A DNA stretch of 64,000 bases, taken from Phycisphaeraceae bacterium (GTDB lineage Bacteria > Planctomycetota > Phycisphaerae > Phycisphaerales > Phycisphaeraceae). The notes below the pieces were generated by a model. The model did not search any database. It saw nothing but the letters and a program-made list of their open reading frames with translations, and was not told where the DNA came from. How positions within the stretch are numbered: position 1 is the first letter of the stretch; the number at the start of each line of letters is the position of its first letter. The stretch covers positions 372,001 through 436,000 of the forward strand of contig JADZCR010000001.1 of assembly GCA_020851465.1 (NCBI GenBank), read 5' to 3'. Shown piece by piece: positions 1-7,941 of the stretch. The position numbers were made by a program, and so were the translations under genes.

Positions 1-414
1 CGGTCGCACCACGAGTCGCCAATCCACCGCATTGGTGTCCAGGGCCGCACCTTCCAAAAAGTGTTCGTCGCGAACTGCCAGGTTCAGGAACTTCCATCCC
101 TGATTGGTTTTGAGTGGTCGTCCCTGTGCGTCGAAGAACTGGAATTGATATTGAATGTTAAGCACGCGCTTGCTGATGTTGCGCACAGCTTGTGCCACCC
201 GCATGGGCCGGTCCTCGGTTGTCGGATCAACAATGGTTTTTCCAAAAACCAGCTCCTCATCAAACCCTTCGAGCACGACGCCTCTTGGGTATTGGTCCGC
301 AGAGAGTTTGTCCATGCGCCCCGAAGGCGGTGCTTTAACCGTGTCACAACCGACCGAAGCGATGGTGATCGTTACCAAAAGCAATACAAACATCGATGAT
401 AAGTTTCGGTTCAC
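1..414 (-). CDS. YcfL-like outer-membrane lipoprotein (partial)
   Basis: The first 138 codons of a lipoprotein gene that runs off the left edge of the window. The start is GTG at 414, with GAGG eight bases upstream. A short hydrophobic stretch ends in a lipobox-like A-S-V-G-C with Cys23 as the probable lipidation site. The mature part, with VAQAVRNISKR and the following NIQYQFQFFDAQG, resembles the YcfL/DUF1425 family, small lipoproteins that in many Gram-negative bacteria are encoded beside lpoB. It is the last visible gene of a four-gene lipoprotein operon and lies 56 bases after the COG3014-like gene. No biochemical role is established for YcfL. The family call rests on sequence resemblance and on the matching neighbours; the C-terminus is not visible. 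Confidence 0.7.
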   Translation of the reverse strand, partial: MNRNLSSMFVLLLVTITIASVGCDTVKAPPSGRMDKLSADQYPRGVVLEGFDEELVFGKTIVDPTTEDRPMRVAQAVRNISKRVLNIQYQFQFFDAQGRPLKTNQGWKFLNLAVRDEHFLEGAALDTNAVDWRLVVRP

Positions 415-470
415 GGCTGGTCCTCGTGAGGTTTGCGGGAAATTGTTAGCGCCACTTCGGCGCATTGTCT

Positions 471-2252
471 TCATTGTCCTATGGTTTTGGGCGACAAAGC
501 GCTTCGCTGGTTGTCGATCTGTTGCCGCAGCGCGATGACGCGCGGACTTTTTGGCTGATAGACGCCGTGATCCATATCAAAGAGTCGCGCATAACCTGTG
601 GTGCCGGAGTAAGGCGATACGAGTGAGTGACCACCTTCAAGAATATGCAGGCCGGGTGTGCCGTATTCGTCCTGTGTCGTCCAGGTGATGCCCTCATCAC
701 GGTACAGGCTTTCCAACTCGCCGGGGGTCATGCCGAGGAGAAACCCAGCTCGTTGATAGTCATCGAGTGCTTTGGCGGAGGGGATGCGCACACTGTCGCC
801 GCCAAGAATCCAGGGAAGCTGCACCCCCACGGAAGGTGCGGCGTCATTTCCATAGAAGATGCGGCCGGAGGTCGCCCAGATCGGCGCTACGCCGCCGGAC
901 TGGCGGCCCGCCCACGGGTTATAAAGCAGGCGTACGTAGCGGAGTTGCGCAGCTTTACCCGTCGGCGGGGACAGCCCGGTCAGCACGAGTCTCGAAGCGG
1001 GCTCCCCTTCCACTTGCACCGTCACCGCCGTAGTTTCTCGGGTGATCATCACGGGTACGACGTACACGCGCTGCGGCAATAACTCGATGTGGCGTGTGTC
1101 GGCGTGGGCTCCCGCCTTAAGTAAAGCACCTGCTGCCATGGCTCCGAGTCCGGCAAGCGCAAGCTCCGGACTGCGCTGATCCGCGCCGATCATTGTTGCC
1201 CCCGCTCCGCCGACAAGCAGACCGGTTCCCACTACAGCCTTGCCCCGGCGCATGTCTTCGAGGTTGTTCCACCGATGGTCGGTGGCCATTTCATTGAGAT
1301 CAGCCGCGAGCGGGTATGTGGCGCGTGACAATTCTGTACTCACCCACAACCGTGCCGAGCTGCTTGGGGTAATTGGCTCGAAGGTGGAAATCGAGTTATC
1401 CAGACCCGATGCAACTTTCTGCGGCCCCCTGCCGTAATCGACAACAAGGATCGTGTTGTATTGCTCCGACCGGATGACATCGATGACTTGACGCAGGTCT
1501 GGTCGAATAGCGATTGCACTGCGGAAATTTTCTTCAGCCTCCTGGATACGGTCCGGATCGCCCGTTTCTTTACCAATCTCATGGGCAGCGATTCCTGTCA
1601 TGAGAAAACCAAGCGCGAAATTAGTACGAACCTCTTCCGGGTGGTTAAACGCCACCTCGCCATCGGGAGTTTTCTGGATCACTTCAACATTGCTTATCCG
1701 GCGGTTATCCGGTGTTTTGATGACTGCCTTAAGCGGAAACAGAGAGTTCAACTCAGCCGCACGGGCGTTATCCCAGCTCCCCTGCATGGCGTAGTGCAGA
1801 CCGATGTAGTGGAACGCCAGCGCCTGCTCGAAAGGTTCACCTTTCCAGACCTTGAGGTCCTCGTTTATTACGACAGATGCCAGGCCGGCATCTTTATTGA
1901 TACCCGCCCGACGGAGGATCTGATAGAGATCGTCCCAGGCGCTGCCTATTTGCGGTGCATAGCCGTCGGCAAGCGTCAGGAGTCCCAGCCGCATGCGGTC
2001 GAGCGCGTAGTCGCGGCTGGGGTTTTTCGGTGTCCGTGAAGTGAGTGGTTCGCTGCTGCGCGCAATCTTATCTTTCATCGACTGACGCGCAGCTCCGTAG
2101 TCAGCGCGATAAACAGCTGCGACAAGAGTGGGTTCGGGTTGGGCGACGCAGGCAGATAACGAGATCGCCAACGTTGCCACAAGCGCGACCACACGTCGGG
2201 CGGGATCGCAGAAGGCCTGCAGGCGGCAGAAAATGTGCTGAAGCGAATTCAT
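471..2252 (-). CDS. COG3014-like lipoprotein
   Basis: A 593-residue lipoprotein. The ATG at 2252 is chosen over longer in-frame starts because it follows GAGG, avoids a long overlap with the upstream gene, and gives a proper signal peptide ending in L-S-A-C (Cys35). The N-terminal half is helical and TPR-like, with repeated Ala-rich segments such as FHYIGLHYAMQG and an NFRSAIAIRPDL helix. A Gly/Ala-rich hydrophobic patch around residues 345-380 precedes a segment with LPQRVYVVPV. This layout matches COG3014, proteins of unknown function that are repeatedly encoded with LpoB and YcfL. It sits seven bases after the LpoB-like gene, so translation is probably coupled. It is likely anchored in the outer membrane facing the periplasm. 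The family call is fairly secure; the function is unknown. Confidence 0.75.
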   Translation of the reverse strand: MNSLQHIFCRLQAFCDPARRVVALVATLAISLSACVAQPEPTLVAAVYRADYGAARQSMKDKIARSSEPLTSRTPKNPSRDYALDRMRLGLLTLADGYAPQIGSAWDDLYQILRRAGINKDAGLASVVINEDLKVWKGEPFEQALAFHYIGLHYAMQGSWDNARAAELNSLFPLKAVIKTPDNRRISNVEVIQKTPDGEVAFNHPEEVRTNFALGFLMTGIAAHEIGKETGDPDRIQEAEENFRSAIAIRPDLRQVIDVIRSEQYNTILVVDYGRGPQKVASGLDNSISTFEPITPSSSARLWVSTELSRATYPLAADLNEMATDHRWNNLEDMRRGKAVVGTGLLVGGAGATMIGADQRSPELALAGLGAMAAGALLKAGAHADTRHIELLPQRVYVVPVMITRETTAVTVQVEGEPASRLVLTGLSPPTGKAAQLRYVRLLYNPWAGRQSGGVAPIWATSGRIFYGNDAAPSVGVQLPWILGGDSVRIPSAKALDDYQRAGFLLGMTPGELESLYRDEGITWTTQDEYGTPGLHILEGGHSLVSPYSGTTGYARLFDMDHGVYQPKSPRVIALRQQIDNQRSALSPKTIGQ

Positions 2253-2259
2253 CAAGTCC

Positions 2260-2889
2260 TCAATCGATCGCCAACCCACGGGCCTGTCTCTTAAACTCGA
2301 ACGAATCCGTCCAGACGATCTCGCGTGTCTGGATCGACTCAATGACATACTGCATCGTGTAATAGTCCACTCGGTCGTTGACCAGGCTATGCGATTTTGT
2401 TCTCGCAACTCGTGTGCTGGAGCGAAAGGTTGCTTTCATCACGTGTGTGGCGGGTATCTGGGCTGTGGGATCGGTGAAATCACCACGGTATCCGCCCTCA
2501 CTGGCTAAAAGCTGTCGTTCGGGAGGGATTTGAAACCGGATATTTTTACGTTTGCCCAGCTCTCGGATCGGCAATGCGCCTTGCAGGCGGGCCATCAACA
2601 TCCACTGCTCGCCCGGCGGAATGGGATCGCTGGTCAGATTCTCAACCTTGTTAATTGTGATGATCGCCAACGGGGAGTCGGGGGTGCGGTCGCGCAGAAA
2701 ATCACTGGCAGCAAGGCTGGAGACCATCTCCTGCGTAGCAGCATTAAAATCTGCAGATCGGATGATGGTGGACTTTCCCTGGTTCGAACACGCGAAACTG
2801 AAAACACACATGGAGAGGATGAGCACCGGGCAAAGACAGCGCCGGATACATCGTTGGCTGCACGAAGAAACGGTCGGAGTAGGTTTCAC
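2260..2889 (-). CDS. LpoB-like lipoprotein, second copy
   Basis: A 209-residue secreted protein resembling the penicillin-binding-protein activator LpoB. The GTG at 2889 is chosen because AGAGGG lies nine bases upstream; a GTG at 2916 would add nine residues but has a poorly spaced RBS. A hydrophobic segment ends in F-S-F-A-C (Cys34), a weak lipobox. The mature domain carries family-like features: an early ADFNAATQEMVSSL helix, a strand AIITINKVENLT, and near the end YTMQYVIESIQTREIVWTD, which parallels the end of the neighbouring LpoB-like protein. In E. coli LpoB crosses the periplasm to stimulate PBP1B. A role in peptidoglycan synthesis here is inferred from family and context only. Two copies in tandem suggest duplication and divergence. 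Confidence 0.6.
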   Translation of the reverse strand: MKPTPTVSSCSQRCIRRCLCPVLILSMCVFSFACSNQGKSTIIRSADFNAATQEMVSSLAASDFLRDRTPDSPLAIITINKVENLTSDPIPPGEQWMLMARLQGALPIRELGKRKNIRFQIPPERQLLASEGGYRGDFTDPTAQIPATHVMKATFRSSTRVARTKSHSLVNDRVDYYTMQYVIESIQTREIVWTDSFEFKRQARGLAID

Positions 2890-2972
2890 CGGCTCATCCC
2901 TCTGCAAAGGCGGCACGCTCCGTCGCTAGGGCAAGACTGCACCGCCTCTATACACGATTCGCGGGGAATGGA

Positions 2973-3620
2973 TTATTGCTGGCCAAGATCGAAGTGTTCA
3001 CTGAACACGATCTCGCGCGTAACGAGGTTGGTGAGCTTGAACTCGAAGTAGTACTGCCTGCGGTCAAGGCGATTCATTTCAAAGAAATCTCCTTGGAGGA
3101 CGTACGTTGTGCGCGGGTCGTAACCCGCCACTCCGCCGCGATCGCTTGGCTGCGAATCCCCGCCGGGAGGCCCGTCTGGTCCCACGATGCGATCGTATTC
3201 CGCTTGCATCCGTTGGCGATTTTCCACGATCAGGAAATACTTGCGCATGAGCCTGCTTTGATACAACTGGCCGCGAACTCGATTGCGGAGCTGCTCGAAG
3301 TCGCTTGACGGTGTTGCGGTATGGTTGTCGATCGAGCCGAGCTCGAGCACCACCTTGGTAGGCGAGTTGCGAATCTCGTCGATATCGGTGATCTGCTGCG
3401 CCAACTGAGCGGCGACGGTGTCGCCAAACTCAAGCATGGCTGGGATGCTGGCGCGATCAGACAACCTGTCCGCGGAGGTCGTGCGGTAGGGATCAATTCG
3501 GCCGCCGGTACTGCCGGAGTTTTTCTGGCATCCCGCTAAGGGGATAGCCGCGAGTGCCGCCACCAGTGACATACGTGCGATAACCGCCAACCCTTGAGTC
3601 TGTAATCCGGATTTCAACAC
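2973..3620 (-). CDS. lpoB: Penicillin-binding protein activator LpoB-like lipoprotein
   Basis: A 215-residue lipoprotein, first gene of the operon. The start is GTG at 3620, six bases after a perfect AGGAGG (3627-3632); the longer reading frame to 3743 has no comparable RBS and would bury the signal peptide. The signal ends in the lipobox P-L-A-G-C (Cys31), followed by a Gly/Ser linker. The folded domain includes LEFGDTVAAQLAQQI, VVLELGSIDNHT, YVLQGDFFEMNR and a final FEFKLTNLVTREIVF, which match the LpoB family pattern. LpoB activates class A penicillin-binding proteins in gammaproteobacteria. The partner enzyme is not in this window, so the target is unknown. The operon continues with a second LpoB-like gene, a COG3014-like gene and a YcfL-like gene. 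Confidence 0.75.
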   Translation of the reverse strand: MLKSGLQTQGLAVIARMSLVAALAAIPLAGCQKNSGSTGGRIDPYRTTSADRLSDRASIPAMLEFGDTVAAQLAQQITDIDEIRNSPTKVVLELGSIDNHTATPSSDFEQLRNRVRGQLYQSRLMRKYFLIVENRQRMQAEYDRIVGPDGPPGGDSQPSDRGGVAGYDPRTTYVLQGDFFEMNRLDRRQYYFEFKLTNLVTREIVFSEHFDLGQQ

Positions 3621-3824
3621 GAGAAGCCTCCTAAAAGTGGCGATGAGTGCTTGTCGGGGCCGGGTATTCGTGGACGCTCCGTTGGTGCTCCGCGCAGGCC
3701 CGACCCCGGGAATGAGAGTAGAACGAAAACTCCCCGGTTTCAATTACACAAGGTTCTGTGAAACAAGGTCCATCCTATCCACTTTTCCGGGAGCAGCAGC
3801 CGATTTGCAGCCTATCCTTATGTC

Positions 3825-4052
3825 ATGCAATGCAATATCAACTCACGAGGCAAAGCATTACGGCTGGTCAGCGGCTTGGTGATTACGCTTCTGGGAATTG
3901 TTCTGCTGACGTTGTTGATTGCAGGGGTGCTGACGGGGTGGGTATTTTGGACGATCTGCGTGCTGGCTCTGGGGGCAGGGATATTTCAGATATACGAAGG
4001 ATGGGCGGGGTGGTGTGTCCTTCGTGCGATAGGATTCAAAACGCCTGTTTGA
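3825..4052 (+). CDS. Small DUF2892-like membrane protein
   Basis: A 75-residue protein with two predicted membrane helices, LVITLLGIVLLTLLIAGVL and WTICVLALGAGIFQI. It begins MQCNI and ends GWCVLRAIGFKTPV, closely resembling the start and Cys-containing end of DUF2892 (YgaP-like transmembrane) proteins. There is no clear Shine-Dalgarno; two other ATG codons overlap the start in other frames. It is divergent from the LpoB operon across a 204-base gap. The function of the family is unknown. The short length leaves some doubt, but the composition and family-like termini favour a real gene. Confidence 0.6.
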   Translation: MQCNINSRGKALRLVSGLVITLLGIVLLTLLIAGVLTGWVFWTICVLALGAGIFQIYEGWAGWCVLRAIGFKTPV

Positions 4053-4133
4053 GATGAGATGGCTATGTGGCGGTTACCGCCACTTAACACCGCTGCCGTT
4101 TTGAGTCATGAACGACCGGACAGGCGTACGGGT

Positions 4134-5108
4134 TTAATCCTCTTCAATGCGTAGAGTCTGACTCTGGATCGTGTCAGTGATTGACTTTGTCAGGGTTTGA
4201 TCCTTGACCTTGAGTCGAATTTCGATCTGTGTCTCCTGAGTGGAATTACGGCCTATGGCCTCGTGCCGCTGCAAGTCATACATCACCTGTGTATTCAATG
4301 AGCCGGACTTGAGCTTGATGTCAATTTTGGGACTGCCCGCCTGATTGAGCAATTCTTTTGGAAAAACTTTGGTGACGTCCGGTTCGAGTGAGAGGTTCCC
4401 GCGACCAGTCACATTGGCGACGGGGATGCCGGCTATGTCCTCAACCGAGACAAGGGTCTGCTCGAGAGACACGTTGATTTTTCCCAGCTCGTGATTCCAC
4501 GTATTGCGTGCGGTCCACTTATCTTTGAGTTGTGCCTGCTTTGGTGCGGCGATGATCGTGGCGAGATCACTGGCCGATTCCATAAAATCCAGATTGTTCG
4601 GCGGGTCAAATTCTTTCCCGATTTTTCGCTCAATAACTTCCGCCCCACTGGCGCTGAGCACGGAGCCGTCTGCGGCAAGCTCGATCCGTACCGGTACGCC
4701 GGCCATCGCCCGAACAAGCTTGTGAATAGTCTCATTTCCACCAGCGGCGCGACGGCTGTCGTTTTCCGTCTTTTCGCCGGCGGCATTCGTGTAGTCGGCA
4801 CTGATCCAGTCGATGGTCATTACACACGTCGCTCCGCCGTCAGGCTTCACTTTTTCAACCAGCCACGTTACCTCGCTTTTGACTTCGATATGTGTGCCCG
4901 CGCTTTGTGAACGGCCTGCTGCTGTGAGAACGATGCGGTTATCACGCATCGTCCATATCTCGTAACGCGATTTTCGTCCCGCCTGAAAATGGGGTTGAAG
5001 GTCTGTTGCCTGCTCAACAGCGTTGGCATCCGGAGTATCCGCTGCCGGAGCTAGCACTGCCGGAAACAAGCAGAGAAAAAACGCCGTCACCACAAATAGT
5101 TTCTTCAT
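4134..5108 (-). CDS. Secreted protein, DUF6263-like
   Basis: A 324-residue protein with a typical signal peptide (MKKLFVVTAFFLCLFPAVL, cleavage after A-P-A-A). The ATG at 5108 lies six bases after GAGG, which is why it is preferred to an upstream in-frame codon at 5120. The mature part is beta-rich, with repeated ITDTIQSQT- and TGRGNLS-like strands, and has a Lys/Glu-rich C-terminus ending RIEED. The arrangement (signal peptide, sequence starting with a statement such as GRKSRYEIWTM, then an extended beta domain) resembles the DUF6263 family, for which no function is known. It lies 52 bases downstream of the next envelope protein gene on the same strand. Periplasmic or surface location is inferred. 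Confidence 0.6.
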   Translation of the reverse strand: MKKLFVVTAFFLCLFPAVLAPAADTPDANAVEQATDLQPHFQAGRKSRYEIWTMRDNRIVLTAAGRSQSAGTHIEVKSEVTWLVEKVKPDGGATCVMTIDWISADYTNAAGEKTENDSRRAAGGNETIHKLVRAMAGVPVRIELAADGSVLSASGAEVIERKIGKEFDPPNNLDFMESASDLATIIAAPKQAQLKDKWTARNTWNHELGKINVSLEQTLVSVEDIAGIPVANVTGRGNLSLEPDVTKVFPKELLNQAGSPKIDIKLKSGSLNTQVMYDLQRHEAIGRNSTQETQIEIRLKVKDQTLTKSITDTIQSQTLRIEED

Positions 5109-5160
5109 GACACGCCTCAATTTTGCAGTTCGTTCGTATTCTTACGAGTAATCCGATGCG

Positions 5161-5766
5161 CTACCGCCAGATGCCAATGGGCGGCGGGGAACCCTGCAAC
5201 AGCATCCATTGAAATTGTGTGATGCGCCAGAGTCCGTCGGGTTGCATCTCCCAGGTAAAAATCCAGTCCGTCACGACTGGAGAGGACGAGCTCTGGCCGC
5301 CGAATGTCGTGCGAATGTGGGCAGAGGTGCGTCCAATATTTGGTGTGGATGCTTCTGCCTGTAATCGGCGCGCATCTTGGGCGACGATGGAAAATCGCGG
5401 AGTGGCCGAGGCGAGTTCATTAAAAATCTCGTCGGTCGAAAGCCACGGCGATCCATCCGGGCCGAGGAGTTGTGCCCCCGGCGCAACATAACGGCGCAGG
5501 CGTGAAAGATCGAGTGGCGCGGTGGATGCGATCATGTCGCGGGTTTGTGCAATGAGCATTTCACGAGTGGTGGTTATCCAAAACGCCAGCAGGACAACCC
5601 CGCCAGCCAGTGCCACGGAGACCCCAGCCGCAATTACAACGCGTCGATTTAGTCGGCGAGTTCCTTGAATAAAAAGGATGAGGCCGACCAGAGCAAACAT
5701 TGTTGCAAGAGTCCCGGGTGCCTCAAACAGGTAGTGTTCAAAAAATGGCGGGTTAGGTAGTGACAT
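5161..5766 (-). CDS. Membrane protein with NTF2-like C-terminal domain
   Basis: A 201-residue protein starting at the ATG at 5766; the frame could begin 25 codons earlier but the extra residues look non-coding. Two membrane helices (residues about 20-35 and 44-64) precede a soluble domain. This has an initial helix with MIASTAPLDLSRLRR, a segment VAPGAQLLGPDGSPWLSTDE, and ends WEMQPDGLWRITQFQWMLLQ. That pattern resembles SnoaL/NTF2-like folds found in accessory proteins, but no catalytic residues can be assigned. No strong Shine-Dalgarno is seen. It is divergent from the Maf glycosyltransferase gene at 5884. The function is unknown. Confidence 0.55.
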   Translation of the reverse strand: MSLPNPPFFEHYLFEAPGTLATMFALVGLILFIQGTRRLNRRVVIAAGVSVALAGGVVLLAFWITTTREMLIAQTRDMIASTAPLDLSRLRRYVAPGAQLLGPDGSPWLSTDEIFNELASATPRFSIVAQDARRLQAEASTPNIGRTSAHIRTTFGGQSSSSPVVTDWIFTWEMQPDGLWRITQFQWMLLQGSPPPIGIWR

Positions 5767-5883
5767 AGAGGTGAACGATGATCGACGGGAAAGGATCGGG
5801 TGACAAGTACGGATTTCCTCGCGAACTGAAGACCATTTCAAGCGAGTCTTTGAGATGCTCCGATAAAAGCGGTTGGGAGGTCC

Positions 5884-7824
5884 ATGATTACGCCGTCGAA
5901 CATCCTTCTTGCCAACTTGGCGCAGCTTCGGAAGGTTGAGCCGGAGCTTGCTCAGCGAATATTAGATGCAACTCCCGCGGAGCTGGAGTGGATCCCTTCG
6001 CGTGCAGGTCCTCTATCGGCCGTCCTCAAAAGAGATGGAAAAACCTTCACTCTTGCGAGTCGGTTCGACCCGCTGGCGGAGGCAGACAAGCTACTCACCC
6101 CTGTCGATTACCAGAAACACGGCGGGATCGTGTTGCTGGGAATGGGGCTTGGCCACCACGTGACACGGGTGGTCCAGCAAATGAGTAAAGATTGCTTGTT
6201 GATTATTTTTGAGCCAGATATTTCAGTTCTTCGCGCTGTCCTTGAACGCATCGATTACACCGCATGGTTGGGTAGCGCGAACATTGTTCTTGTCGATGGC
6301 GAGATTGACCGAGCGGGGATAGTCAGCCGCGTTGAAAAATACGCCGCGATCATTACTCAGGGGACGATTCTTGTTACGTATCCGGTAACGAGAACGCTGT
6401 TCAGCGAGACAATTTCGCGTTTTAGCCAAATCATTACAGACACGTTGTCATACTGTAGAACCACAGTTGCGACATCTCTCGTAAATGGTGCTCGTACAAT
6501 CGCCAATCTATCGATGAACATCGGTCATTACGCTGCCGGAGCGACTACCGATGAGCTTCATCGTTATGCTGCGGGATTCCCAGCCGTTTGTATCGGAGCC
6601 GGGCCAAGCTTGGCGCGCAATGTTCACTTGCTTTCTGACCCGGCGGTTCGTTCCAAAGTGATCGTGATCAGCGCTCAGACAACTCTAAAGCCGTTGTTGG
6701 ATCGAGGTATTCGGCCGGATTTCGTCACAGCCCTCGACTACCATGAAATCTCTACTCGCTTTTATGAAGGCCTACCGGAGCTGCCGGACGTGACCTTGGT
6801 CGCAGAGGCAAAGGTCAACCCGTCGGTTATTGATACCTTTCCCGGCCCGATTCGTTGTACGCAGAATAATTTTCTAGATCGGATCCTGGGAAGTCTGGCT
6901 CGGCCACGAGTGCAAATTCGTGGCGGGGCGACGGTGGCCCATCTGTCCTTCTATCTTGCGCAACATCTTGGGTGCGATCCGATCATTCTGATTGGTCAGG
7001 ATCTGGGATTTTCCGACGGTCTTTATTACTGCCCCGGTACCGCGATCCACGATGTGTGGGCTCCCGAACTTGGAGCGTTCAACACGCTGGAGATGATGGA
7101 ATGGCAGCGTATCGTTCGCCATCGCAACCACCTTCAAAAAGTGGAGGACATCCATGGCCGGCCCGCTTATTCCGATGAGCAGATGCTCACTTACCTCAAG
7201 CAGTTTGAGCGTGATTTCGCAGATGCTCCGCAGACAGTAATCGACGCAACCGAGGGCGGCCTGCCCAAAGACCACACCACCCGCATGGCTCTTGCCGACG
7301 CATTGGCGACTTATGCGACCCGGCCAGTGCCTCGCATGTCGCTTCCCGTGCGCGGGCTTGATCCGCAAAAACTGGCAGCAATCCATGATCTGCTCGAGCA
7401 ACTCATGACAGAGGTTCACGAGCTGCGCCAGCTCACAAAAAAAACCATCCCGATACTCCATCAGATGATTGAACATCAACGCGACATGGAGCGGATGAAC
7501 AAGCTCTTCCTGGACCTCGATCGCAACAAGAAAAAGGTAGATCGGATGCCGCGGGCGTTTGGGCTGGTGAATGATCTGAACTCAATCGGCGCGTTTAAGC
7601 GTGCGCGGGCGGATCGCGCGATACAAAACAGCGGCGGAACCGTGTTTGAAAAACAAACCCGTCAAATTGAGCGTGATCTGGAAAATCTGAATTGGCTTGT
7701 TCAGGGTTGTGATGAAGCGATAACGATTTTTCGTAACGCCTTTTCCCGTGTGCAGGCTCAGCGCAAAACTACCGGAAACACTCAGAAGGAAAAATTATCA
7801 ACACGCGAAACATCGCCGGTGTGA
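5884..7824 (+). CDS. Motility-associated (Maf, DUF115) glycosyltransferase
   Basis: A 646-residue protein with a strong GGGAGG RBS just before ATG 5884. It matches the Maf/DUF115 family (6-hydroxymethylpterin pyrophosphokinase MptE-like fold), which transfers nonulosonic acids such as legionaminate or pseudaminate to flagellin. The central domain starts with AVCIGAGPSLARN (about residues 236-248) and continues with QTTLKPLLDRGIRPDFV, the Rossmann-like core of the family, and later RGGATVAHLSFYLAQHLGCD and ILIGQDLGFSDG. The N-terminal 200 residues form the usual accessory domain with VVLLGMGLGHHV-like text (GIVLLGMGLGHHVTR). The C-terminal 170 residues are helical and charged. Immediately downstream are a SPASM fusion, a cytidylyltransferase and a 2-epimerase, which supports use of a nonulosonate donor. 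The acceptor flagellin is not in the window. Confidence 0.85.
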   Translation: MITPSNILLANLAQLRKVEPELAQRILDATPAELEWIPSRAGPLSAVLKRDGKTFTLASRFDPLAEADKLLTPVDYQKHGGIVLLGMGLGHHVTRVVQQMSKDCLLIIFEPDISVLRAVLERIDYTAWLGSANIVLVDGEIDRAGIVSRVEKYAAIITQGTILVTYPVTRTLFSETISRFSQIITDTLSYCRTTVATSLVNGARTIANLSMNIGHYAAGATTDELHRYAAGFPAVCIGAGPSLARNVHLLSDPAVRSKVIVISAQTTLKPLLDRGIRPDFVTALDYHEISTRFYEGLPELPDVTLVAEAKVNPSVIDTFPGPIRCTQNNFLDRILGSLARPRVQIRGGATVAHLSFYLAQHLGCDPIILIGQDLGFSDGLYYCPGTAIHDVWAPELGAFNTLEMMEWQRIVRHRNHLQKVEDIHGRPAYSDEQMLTYLKQFERDFADAPQTVIDATEGGLPKDHTTRMALADALATYATRPVPRMSLPVRGLDPQKLAAIHDLLEQLMTEVHELRQLTKKTIPILHQMIEHQRDMERMNKLFLDLDRNKKKVDRMPRAFGLVNDLNSIGAFKRARADRAIQNSGGTVFEKQTRQIERDLENLNWLVQGCDEAITIFRNAFSRVQAQRKTTGNTQKEKLSTRETSPV

Positions 7825-7941
7825 TGGCGTAACGAGTGCGTTGGCTGCCGAAAGCACAGTAAGTAACCAGGACAGCCTGAAAGCGTTGAATAGCGGCTTG
7901 TCGATGCTGGCAAGCTCAATTGAGGAACAAGGACGTTCAAA

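Noticed and set aside
1461..2039. Plus-strand frame of 192 codons opposite the COG3014-like gene
   Set aside because: Antisense to a gene with a good lipobox and RBS; no domain recognised.
3621..3743. In-frame extension of the LpoB-like gene upstream of GTG 3620
   Set aside because: The perfect AGGAGG at 3627-3632 lies inside this stretch and fits the internal GTG start.
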